Assembly (NCBI RefSeq): GCF_001310275.1
Contig: NZ_LGYZ01000083.1
Coordinates: forward strand, 114,770-178,769
Source of the DNA: Nocardia arizonensis
GTDB lineage: Bacteria > Actinomycetota > Actinomycetes > Mycobacteriales > Mycobacteriaceae
Direction of reading: 5' to 3'
DNA: 64,000 nt
Part shown: positions 8,019-15,904 of the stretch, in pieces
How the letters are laid out: each line of letters opens with the position of its first letter
Numbering within the stretch: position 1 is the stretch's first letter
Notes under the pieces: model-generated
What the model was told of the DNA's origin: nothing
The model's input: the letters and a program-made list of their open reading frames with translations, nothing else
Databases searched by the model: none
Translations under genes and position numbers: made by a program

Positions 8019-9986
8019 GTGTTCGTGGGGCGCACCGATGTTCTCGAGCTCATCGACCGTTTGGTCGAGGTGCCGGTCGACGATACCGACGTTCCGGTGA
8101 AACCCGTTCTGGTGCTGGAGGGTTGCGGCGGCTCGGGCCGGACGTCGATCCTGGAGCGGGCGCTGGCCACGTGGTGGCCGCCGCCGACCACGGTGTGGGA
8201 ACGCTTGCGCGGCACCTGGCGGCGCAGCACCCCGACCGTGCTGATCCATCCCCTGGAACGTCCCGTTGACGACGACGATCCGGCGCGACCGCTGCTCGCC
8301 TCGATCCTGCTCGGGCTCAGCCAGGGCATTCCCGGCTACACGATCGCCTTTCCCCGGGTCCTGGTCGCGCAGATCGCCATCAGCGCCGACTTCGACGGCG
8401 CCGCCGACGGTACGCAACGCGTGCAGTTGCGAACTCTGCTGAACCGCCACAGGAACCGCACCGTGCTGTTCGAGTTCATCCGCACCCTGGCCGCCCTTGG
8501 CGGCACGCAGGCGGCCAACTTCCAGGTACCCGACGACATCGCCTCGGCGGTCCTGGACCGCGCCGCCGACATCGTCATCCACCGCCTCTCCCAAGGGCGC
8601 CTGGTCAACCGCCTCACTTGGGGACCGGCGGTGCCGTGGTTCGGCCACCAGGACCAGCAGTTGCACGCCGACCCCGAGCGGGTACTGATCGAACTGAGCC
8701 TCAAGTCGCGCAGCCCCGACCGCGCCGTGCGGCAGGGCGTCGACGACGTACTGATCGGCGCACTGCTCGCGGACCTGCGCCACAGCGCCGCGAAGGTCGC
8801 GGGGCGCACCTCGAATGTCCTTGTTCTGCTCGATGACGGCGACGCGCCCGCGACGGTGTCGTTCACCGGCTCCCTGCTGCGGGTGCGCCGCGCGCTGGCC
8901 GCCACCGGCCGGGGGCCGACCGATCCGCTGACCGTGATCACCACCAGTTCCGGCACGCTGATCACCGAACTCGCGGGCCAGATCGGCGCGCCCGAGGAGT
9001 GGACCGAGCCGGTCAACCCCGCGCGCGTGACCGAGGTCACCGCGCCGTGGCTGACGGTACGGCTTGCCGACCTGCCCGAATCCGATGTCGGCATCATGGC
9101 CAAGGCCGTCGACCCGATCGAATACATCGGCCTCGGCGCCGAGATCCACCGCCTCACCCACGGCCATCCGGCGACGACGTCCTACCTGCTGGGTGAGTTG
9201 CGCGACGACAGCACGGTGCGGACGCGGTTCGACGAACTACTGCGCCGCCCCGGCCCCGAGCGCGGGAAGTCCGTCGAAGAACATCTGCTGCGCGTCTTCG
9301 TCCGGGCGCTGACCCCGCACCGCGAAGCACCTGACCTACTGACCAGCGCCATTATCACCGCCTCGGCTGCCCGCGACCGAGGCGCGGCGCGCGCCGTCGT
9401 CACCCGGCTGCACACCGATATCGCGGCCGAGTCCCCGCTGCTCACCTCGCGCACCCTGTGGACCGGCCGGGAGGACGCCGCGCGGCTCCCGTCATTGGTG
9501 CGGCTGCTCGGCCTACGTCTGCTGGCCGTGCGAAACGACCCGCTGCTCGGCTGGGAAAGGGTGTTCGGCGAGCTGCTCGCCGCCGTCTCCGCGGACGACC
9601 GCACCGGCAGGCTCTACTACGAGAGGCTGTTGAACGGCCGCGGCGCTGTCGTCACCGCACTCGCCGACGAGTTGCCGAGGCTCGAGGACGTGCGCTGGCT
9701 CGCGATGTTCGACGCTATCGTCGCCACCCCCGACCCGCGCGATCGCGACCGCGACCTCATCGATGACGGCCGCGACAGGCCCACACCCGCCGACGACATC
9801 GCGATGCTCATCGCCGTCGTGCCGACGGTCGACGCCGATCTGCGCGCGGTGTCCGAGGACGTGGAAGCGACCCTGTGCATGCGGGCCGCGCGCAGTTACG
9901 AGCGCCTGGCGAACACGGCCGTCGGCGGCGACCCGTTCCTGCTGCGCGCCGCGCGGTATCGCGCTCGCGCCCAGCGATACCACTGA
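8019..9986 (+). CDS. Large P-loop NTPase, STAND-like, paired with a periplasmic-binding-fold protein
   Basis: About 655 residues. After a short N-terminus with FVGRTD, a signature often seen at the start of STAND/AAA modules, comes a Walker A GCGGSGRTS near residue 37. An acidic VLVLLDDGD near residue 270 is the likely Walker B, followed by a long helical region. The GTG at 8019 is preferred because GGGGAG lies nine bases upstream. I do not recognise the exact family. The next gene follows after 24 bases and encodes a membrane-anchored ligand-binding protein, so the pair may be a receptor and cytoplasmic effector rather than a transporter: no permease is encoded nearby. Confidence 0.65.
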   Translation: MFVGRTDVLELIDRLVEVPVDDTDVPVKPVLVLEGCGGSGRTSILERALATWWPPPTTVWERLRGTWRRSTPTVLIHPLERPVDDDDPARPLLASILLGLSQGIPGYTIAFPRVLVAQIAISADFDGAADGTQRVQLRTLLNRHRNRTVLFEFIRTLAALGGTQAANFQVPDDIASAVLDRAADIVIHRLSQGRLVNRLTWGPAVPWFGHQDQQLHADPERVLIELSLKSRSPDRAVRQGVDDVLIGALLADLRHSAAKVAGRTSNVLVLLDDGDAPATVSFTGSLLRVRRALAATGRGPTDPLTVITTSSGTLITELAGQIGAPEEWTEPVNPARVTEVTAPWLTVRLADLPESDVGIMAKAVDPIEYIGLGAEIHRLTHGHPATTSYLLGELRDDSTVRTRFDELLRRPGPERGKSVEEHLLRVFVRALTPHREAPDLLTSAIITASAARDRGAARAVVTRLHTDIAAESPLLTSRTLWTGREDAARLPSLVRLLGLRLLAVRNDPLLGWERVFGELLAAVSADDRTGRLYYERLLNGRGAVVTALADELPRLEDVRWLAMFDAIVATPDPRDRDRDLIDDGRDRPTPADDIAMLIAVVPTVDADLRAVSEDVEATLCMRAARSYERLANTAVGGDPFLLRAARYRARAQRYH

Positions 9987-10010
9987 CGTTCCGGCAGAAG
10001 GAGTTTCATC

Positions 10011-11582
10011 GTGGCATCCCGGTTCTGGCTGGGGATCGTCCCCAAACACACTCGTCCGGCGCCGCATTCGTGGACCGACTGGGTACGGATCGCGCTCGTG
10101 GTGCTGCTCGTGGCAGGCGCGAGCGCGGGCTATCTCACCCGTGATTGGCGGCACCGGCTGTTCACCTGCAACGAGGGCGGGCCGAGCACCGAGGCATGGC
10201 AGGTGGGCGACCGGTGCGTCGGATTGTCCGACGGACCCTACGCTTTCGGCCTCGACGCGTTCACGCATGTGATGGGGGTGATCGATGAGCAGAACAAGTC
10301 GGCCGAGAAGCACTGCGCGGGCGGGAAGCCGGTGACCGTCGGTGTGCTGCTCACCATGTCGGACGAGCTGGCAGGCAGTCGCGCCGTGCACGAACTGGAA
10401 GGTATGGCCGCGGGCCAGCGCCGCGCCAACGACACCGGCTGCCTGCATCCGATCCGTCTGCTGGTGGGTGAGGTCGGCGACTACGACGACGACGGGGACC
10501 CGATCGCGGTGGCGCGGGAACTGGCCGAGCGCGACGAGGTGGTCGCCGTCGCCGGGATCGGACTGAGCCACGAGAGCACCGCCGAGATCGCGAATCTGCT
10601 GGCGGCGGCGAAGATTCCGATGGTCTCCGATGTGGTCACGGCGGAGGGTTTCGACCAGAACGGCTCGCGCGCCGACCGCCCGGATTTCGAGCGATGCGAC
10701 CGCTCCTACGCGGGCGGCATCGGCAAGGACTACTACTACCGCGTCGGATTCCGGGTCGCGGTCCAGATCGAGCGGATCGGCGCAGTGGTGCCCCGCCCGG
10801 ATTTCATCATGGTGCCGGTCGGCGGCTCCGACCCCTACACCTGCACCGCGCTGCCGCTATTGCAGCGCCGGTATGACGGCGGTCTCATCGAAGTCAAATT
10901 CGACACCGAGGAGCCGAGTACCGTACTCCAAACCGCCCGCCGGGTCTGCGCCCTTAACCAGGACGTGCGGATCGCCTACATCGCCCGCGGCCGCGACCTC
11001 GGCAGACTGCTGTCCAGCCTGGACGAGGCGTACGCCAGCGGCCAGTGCGCGGCGAAGTCGATCACGGTGGTCAGCACCTCCGACGGCAACCGCCTGCGCA
11101 CCGCCGAAGTCGACGCGGCACTCGAGGAACTCCGGCTCGACGGCCTCGGTTCGCGCAGCTTCGCCGAGGGCCGGATCCGGGTCCTGTTCACTCTGGTCGC
11201 GGGCGCGCGCGGCACGGACGACGGCACCGACAACTGGGCGCGGTTCGAGCAGGCGTTCATCGACGCGGGTTTCGACAAGGACCATGTCGGCGACGGCTGG
11301 GCCGTCAACGCCTACGACGCGCTGACCACGATCCACGCCGCCCTCCAGCAACTGCCCGCCAACGCTCCCGTGCAACGCAGCCAGGTCAACACCACCATCA
11401 GCGGCTTCTCCGGACCCGACCAGTTCGTGCAGGGTGCGGGTGGCCCGATCATTTTCGACAACGCCGGCAACCTCACCGGACGCGACCCCGATGTAGTCCG
11501 CCTCTGCCCCCCGAAACCGTCCGGCACCACCGTCCCCACGGTGCCCGTCACCTCGCAGGAGATTCCCGACTGCCCCCGGTGA
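10011..11582 (+). CDS. Membrane-anchored type 1 periplasmic-binding-fold protein (branched-chain amino acid receptor-like)
   Basis: 523 residues from GTG, with AGAAGGAG just upstream. Residues about 25-43 form a single N-terminal membrane segment; there is no cleavage site, so the large domain is probably an anchored extracellular sensor. The body has the pattern of ABC branched-chain amino acid/ANF-receptor binding folds: VTVGVLLTMSDE, ELEGMAAGQRRAND, VVAVAGIGLSHESTAEIA, IPMVSDVV. Several Cys (FTCNEG, DRCVG, GCLHP) could form disulfides. No permease or ABC ATPase lies nearby, only the P-loop NTPase upstream. I infer ligand sensing rather than uptake. Confidence 0.72.
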   Translation: MASRFWLGIVPKHTRPAPHSWTDWVRIALVVLLVAGASAGYLTRDWRHRLFTCNEGGPSTEAWQVGDRCVGLSDGPYAFGLDAFTHVMGVIDEQNKSAEKHCAGGKPVTVGVLLTMSDELAGSRAVHELEGMAAGQRRANDTGCLHPIRLLVGEVGDYDDDGDPIAVARELAERDEVVAVAGIGLSHESTAEIANLLAAAKIPMVSDVVTAEGFDQNGSRADRPDFERCDRSYAGGIGKDYYYRVGFRVAVQIERIGAVVPRPDFIMVPVGGSDPYTCTALPLLQRRYDGGLIEVKFDTEEPSTVLQTARRVCALNQDVRIAYIARGRDLGRLLSSLDEAYASGQCAAKSITVVSTSDGNRLRTAEVDAALEELRLDGLGSRSFAEGRIRVLFTLVAGARGTDDGTDNWARFEQAFIDAGFDKDHVGDGWAVNAYDALTTIHAALQQLPANAPVQRSQVNTTISGFSGPDQFVQGAGGPIIFDNAGNLTGRDPDVVRLCPPKPSGTTVPTVPVTSQEIPDCPR

Positions 11583-11857
11583 GCTGGGTCCTCCCGGCAA
11601 CCGGTCGAGGAACCGGCGAACCGCATGGTGCGGCGATTCGGCCCGCGAGTAGTCACCGGGGGCACATGCCAGTCTGCCGTTGAAGGCCGGGAACAGCGGA
11701 CCCCGTTGTACGTCACTTCGCGGTGAGGGCCACACCGCACGTCGACACCGTCGAGGTGTAGGGACTGCGGTGCGAGTGCCTCAGCGGTCCCGGCGACTGC
11801 GCCACCGACCCCCGCCGGTGCCGATCCGCGCTCTCACTCACGTCCGGGTGGAGACCG

Positions 11858-12664
11858 TCACGACAACAGTAGTCCGCGTAGTCGATGGGTCGCCGCGGTT
11901 ACGCCGAGCACGATCAATACGATGAAGTACACCACCGCGCCTAGCAAGCTCCAGCTTATCGAGCCGGTAGTCAAGGAACGCATCATTTCCGTTGCCTGAC
12001 AAAGGGGTGTGTATTCGACCAGAAGCCGGACCGGTTGCGGGTAGACGGACAGCGGATAGAAGGTCGCCGAAAACAAGAACATTCCGAGCAACACGACACG
12101 GATGATGTCGAAGTCCTGTGGAGAACGTACGAACGTGGTGGCAGCCATACCCGCTGCGGCGAATCCGAGAGCGGTCAGAACTCCCGCAGGGATAACCAGC
12201 AGTGCCCACGGCGACGTGGTGGCACCGATCGCGTACATCACCGCAAGGAATCCGACAGCATAGCTACCCCCACGGACTGCCGCCCACGAAACTTCGCTCG
12301 CGACGATCTCGCCCGGTTCCAGCGGCGTGGCCAAGAACGCCTGGTAGAGCCTGGAATGCTTGAGCTTGAAGAAGATATTGAACGTCGCGTACTGTACAGC
12401 GCCGTTCATCGCGGAGGCGGCCAGCAGTGCAGGGGCTATATACGAAGAATAATCGACCGAATGGCCATCCGAACCTGCCACGCTGGTGGCCTGCCCGCCC
12501 AAACCCCACCGGAATGCGATCAGAAAGAACACCGGCTCGAAGAATCCCGACAACAGCGCCGTCCACTGATTCCGGCTAGCGAGAAGTACCCGCTCCAGAA
12601 GGACGAGAACTCGCGTGCCGCGTCCCTGAAACAACGCCTTCGTGGCAACCGACACATATGTCAT
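11858..12664 (-). CDS. ABC-2 type exporter permease (DrrB/NodJ-like), second permease
   Basis: 268 residues with about six membrane helices. The region ALGFAAAGMAATTFVRSPQDFDIIR and the following MFLFSATFYPLSVYPQPVR matches the conserved ABC-2 segment of NodJ/DrrB-type permeases. It is the last gene of a minus-strand trio with another permease and an ATPase. Such exporters carry drugs or glycolipids out of the cell. Lying at the left edge of the biosynthetic cluster and divergent from its first operon, it is the likely exporter or self-resistance pump for the product. Confidence 0.85.
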   Translation of the reverse strand: MTYVSVATKALFQGRGTRVLVLLERVLLASRNQWTALLSGFFEPVFFLIAFRWGLGGQATSVAGSDGHSVDYSSYIAPALLAASAMNGAVQYATFNIFFKLKHSRLYQAFLATPLEPGEIVASEVSWAAVRGGSYAVGFLAVMYAIGATTSPWALLVIPAGVLTALGFAAAGMAATTFVRSPQDFDIIRVVLLGMFLFSATFYPLSVYPQPVRLLVEYTPLCQATEMMRSLTTGSISWSLLGAVVYFIVLIVLGVTAATHRLRGLLLS

Positions 12665-12700
12665 GAAATATCGAACACCCGCTTCTTCGAGAAGGAACCA

Positions 12701-13540
12701 CTAGGACTCGGCAAGGCGACGCGCGAACCGTCGGCGCGCTACGAGCACGCCGGCGACGGCCATCGCGACCAGGTAGGCGGTGTGCCCGAGCGCGGGCCAT
12801 ACCGGCAATACGCCGAGTGCCGCGCCGCGAGCCAGCTCGGTGCCGTGCCACAGCGGCGTGACCCATGCGATCCACCGCACCGACGACGGAAGGAGGGCGA
12901 GTGGGAAGAAGGTGCCCGAGAACAGCATCATCGGAGTGACCACGAAGCGGAACACGGCATTGAACTCCTGCCCCTCGCTGGTGAGGCTCGCCGCGTACGC
13001 GACAAGTGGTGCAGCGAACGCGATTCCGCAGAGAACGCTGAGCAGCAGCGAAACGAGCACCCATGTGTCACGAATCATCCCGAGCAGACAGGCAACAGTC
13101 AGAAACACCGCTCCCGACAGTAGGATTCGCGCGGCGATCCACACCAGCTGACCGGCCAGAACTTGGTCCGGCGTAATGGGAGTCGTCACGATCCTTTGAT
13201 ATGTTCTCTCCCACTTGAACGCCGCGAGCACGGGGAAGGTCGACTCGACTGCGGCAGTCTGGACTGCCGCGGCCGCGAGAAGGGCCGGCGCCAGATACAC
13301 GGAATATGGCAGCCACCAAGTGGATTCACCCGGCCGAACATGCGATCCGTAGCCCAGTCCGAAGGCCAGCAGGAGTAATACCGGTTGGAGTAGCCCTGCG
13401 GCCGCGCTGCTTCGCCAACTACGTCGATATGATGCCCAGTACCCTTCGACCACGAGCCACACTCCGAATACGGGGTGTACAGCCGGTCTTGGCGATGAGG
13501 CCGTCGCGGAAGTCTCCGGGTTCAGCGGAACGGGTGCCAT
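12701..13540 (-). CDS. ABC-2 type exporter permease (DrrB/NodJ-like), first permease
   Basis: 279 residues; six hydrophobic segments after a cytoplasmic N-terminus of about 35 residues. GQEFNAVFRFVVTPMMLFSGTFFPLALLPSSVRW is split by prolines in the way typical of ABC-2 permeases, and the WLPYSVYLAPALLAAAAVQTAA segment parallels the second permease. The stop of the ATPase gene and the start of this one overlap at 13540, so ATPase and permease are coupled. The two permeases probably form a heterodimer. Confidence 0.87.
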   Translation of the reverse strand: MAPVPLNPETSATASSPRPAVHPVFGVWLVVEGYWASYRRSWRSSAAAGLLQPVLLLLAFGLGYGSHVRPGESTWWLPYSVYLAPALLAAAAVQTAAVESTFPVLAAFKWERTYQRIVTTPITPDQVLAGQLVWIAARILLSGAVFLTVACLLGMIRDTWVLVSLLLSVLCGIAFAAPLVAYAASLTSEGQEFNAVFRFVVTPMMLFSGTFFPLALLPSSVRWIAWVTPLWHGTELARGAALGVLPVWPALGHTAYLVAMAVAGVLVARRRFARRLAES

Positions 13541-14568
13541 CAGTCCGTCAAACTCCGTCCGGTGAGGTGTAGGAAGACATCTTCGAGAGTGCTTCTGCGA
13601 ACCAGACTTGCTGCTGTTCGCACACCACGATCGCGTACCGCAGCCAACGTCGTCTCGCCGTTGTCCGCGTAGAGCAACAGGCGATCGGGGAGTTGTTCGA
13701 TTCTTGCGGTCAGGTCCTTCACCGAGCCGAACGCTGCCTCCCTGTCGGCCGGGGACAAGCGCAGCTCCAGTACCTCACGGGTGGAGTAGCGGGCGATCAG
13801 GTCGGCGGGCGCGCCCTCGGCCACAATCTTGCCGTTGTCCATGACGGCGAGGTTGTCGCACAGTTGCTCGGCCTCGTCCAGGTAGTGTGTCGTGACGATC
13901 AACGTCACACCCGACTGCTTCAGCCGGAACAGCTGGTCCCACAACAAGTGTCGAGCTTGCGGGTCGAGACCGGCTGTCGGTTCGTCCAGTAGCAGAAGTT
14001 CTGGATCGTTGACCAGCGCGCGCGCGATAACCAACCGACGCTTCATGCCACCGGACAGAGATTCCACCGCGTCGTCGCCGCGGTGGGCGAGTTGCACGAA
14101 CTCCAGCAGCTCCGCGACCTTCGCGCGCACATGGGCTCTGCCCAGGCCGAACAACCTTCCGTACACCTCGAGGTTCTGGCGTACGGTGAGCGCGACGTCC
14201 AGGTTGTCGACCTGCGGTACCACACCGATCTTGGCCCTGATACGCGCTCCATCGACATCCGGATCCATGCCCAACACCGTGAGATCGCCCGCGGAGCGGG
14301 GCGAGACGCAACCCACCATCCGCATAGTCGAGGACTTGCCTGCGCCATTCGGCCCGAGAAGCCCGAACGCTTCGCCCTGCCGAACCGTTATATCGATACC
14401 GCGAACAGCTTCGCGCTTGCCGAACGTTTTGCACAGTCCGCGAGCGAATAGCACAACAGGCTCGATACACGAACACGAATCAGGATTGCCCTGCACAGAT
14501 TCCCCTTCACCGTCGGATCGCCGCAGCTCAATTCCGACCGCACAGCGGCCGCCCCCATCGCTATCCAT
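13540..14568 (-). CDS. ABC exporter ATP-binding protein (DrrA/NodI-like)
   Basis: 342 residues. Walker A GPNGAGKSS, ABC signature LSGGMKRR, Walker B LLLLDEPTAGLDP and switch HYLDEAEQLCD are all intact, followed by the C-terminal extension of about 80 residues seen in DrrA/NodI (LTGRSL end). It energises export by the two downstream permeases. The N-terminal 40 residues before VLFARGLCKTFG are not part of the domain; the true start may be internal. It is divergent from the HIT/radical-SAM operon across a 535-base gap. Confidence 0.9.
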   Translation of the reverse strand: MDSDGGGRCAVGIELRRSDGEGESVQGNPDSCSCIEPVVLFARGLCKTFGKREAVRGIDITVRQGEAFGLLGPNGAGKSSTMRMVGCVSPRSAGDLTVLGMDPDVDGARIRAKIGVVPQVDNLDVALTVRQNLEVYGRLFGLGRAHVRAKVAELLEFVQLAHRGDDAVESLSGGMKRRLVIARALVNDPELLLLDEPTAGLDPQARHLLWDQLFRLKQSGVTLIVTTHYLDEAEQLCDNLAVMDNGKIVAEGAPADLIARYSTREVLELRLSPADREAAFGSVKDLTARIEQLPDRLLLYADNGETTLAAVRDRGVRTAASLVRRSTLEDVFLHLTGRSLTD

Positions 14569-15103
14569 CTCGACGACGATAGCTCACGACCCGGCTTTGA
14601 TGTCATAGAAGATTTTTATCGGACGATAGAGCGTCCTGAGCCGCCGATTGCCCCCTTGACAACCGAATGTCCAGATGGTTTTGTGAAGCGACCGATCTCT
14701 ACACCTCAATTGAAAAGCCCGGACCGATCGGGCCTTTATGGGGGAAATCGAAACCTCGATTCGCCTGCCATCTCTTGAATGCGAATGGCGGCGGTCGAAT
14801 CTGAATCCGTCGTGCTTTACCCTCGAGAGAGTCTCTGAAATCGCCATGGATATCCGATGAAACGGCTACGCAGCGAGGAGACAGCGCTACGCTGCAAGGG
14901 CTGATGCCGCGCGCATATGTCATATTGCGCACACACGGTGAACACACCGAACCTTCGTTGTATTGAAACGCGCCCGGAATTTTCCGACCTACGCACGGTT
15001 GTCATATCCGCGGGTTGCGTGTGTCGAATTTACATGGGGAGTTTCCGCCTCGTCTATTTCTCTTCGTAGACAGTTCGCGGATCCGGTTTGATTTGGGGGA
15101 AAT
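14569..15103. promoter_or_regulatory. Divergent intergenic region between exporter and biosynthetic operon
   Basis: About 535 bases, visibly richer in A and T than the flanking genes, with no supported coding sequence. It must contain promoters for the exporter (leftward) and for the HIT/radical SAM operon (rightward). A TTGACA at 14656-14661 is a possible -35 element, but no good -10 sits at 17 bases. No riboswitch was recognised. Confidence 0.45.
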
Positions 15104-15865
15104 TTGTTGCGCTTCGAGCAGTCCGACCCGATGGCGAGGGATCGAACGCAGTCAGGCAATGGAAAACTGTTGTCGGTACTGGGCAGCAAGAATGGAATAC
15201 GGTGCTTGTTCTGTTTTCCTGCCGCCATTCACCCAGGACAACTTCTGTTGACAACCGAACACTTCTATTTGCTTGCACCGCGCGGTCAGATTCGCACGGG
15301 TTTTCTGACGATCATGACGCACGTCTGTCAAGATGAGCCGGTCCGTCTGCGCTGCATGAACGATATAGAGCCTGCCTGGCTGGACGAACTTCGACTACTC
15401 AAGTCGATAGTCGACGAATTTTATGTCGATGTGTACCGCGCGGATCCTGTGTTCTACGAACACGGGCGCGGCGGTGGCCATGAATCTAGATTCCCGGATG
15501 AGGACTACTGGTTCCATCCGCATATCTGCGCACTGCCCGGACCGGTCGACATCCATGCCGTGCTCAGCGAGAACTACCAGTGTGCAGAGGTTCTCGGGCA
15601 CTCGGACGTGTGCCGGAAGATCGGCCGCAGGCCCTACATCTACGTGCACGCGCCGCGGGACACATCACTGAATTCGGAGTACGTCTATTACGACCCGGAC
15701 TCCTCGTCTCGGTCGATCGGGAAGTTACGGCTGAAGAAACTCCTTGCGGAGTCATTCGGATCGACGACGGGCTGGGATTGGCGCACACATCCCGGAGAAG
15801 AAAGTCTCCGCCACCTGATCGCCGATTTCAACGAGTGGTATGGCTCGAAATACCAACGCGTATAA
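15104..15865 (+). CDS. HIT-superfamily-like protein
   Basis: About 253 residues from a TTG at 15104 (or 15107) just after GGGGGA. The segment CLFCF, then TTEHFYLLAPRGQIRTGFLTIM, resembles the core of HIT/GalT-type nucleotidyl hydrolases and transferases. The canonical HxHxH triad is not present (only MTHVC at that point), so catalytic activity is uncertain. A later His-rich stretch, YWFHPHICALPGPVDIH, might supply ligands. It is the first gene of the coupled operon leading to the radical SAM enzyme, 39 bases downstream. It may bind or transfer a nucleotide in the pathway. Confidence 0.5.
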   Translation: MLRFEQSDPMARDRTQSGNGKLLSVLGSKNGIRCLFCFPAAIHPGQLLLTTEHFYLLAPRGQIRTGFLTIMTHVCQDEPVRLRCMNDIEPAWLDELRLLKSIVDEFYVDVYRADPVFYEHGRGGGHESRFPDEDYWFHPHICALPGPVDIHAVLSENYQCAEVLGHSDVCRKIGRRPYIYVHAPRDTSLNSEYVYYDPDSSSRSIGKLRLKKLLAESFGSTTGWDWRTHPGEESLRHLIADFNEWYGSKYQRV

Positions 15866-15904
15866 GACATTACCGACCAACAGCCGCGAGTCACTAGGAG
15901 TTTC

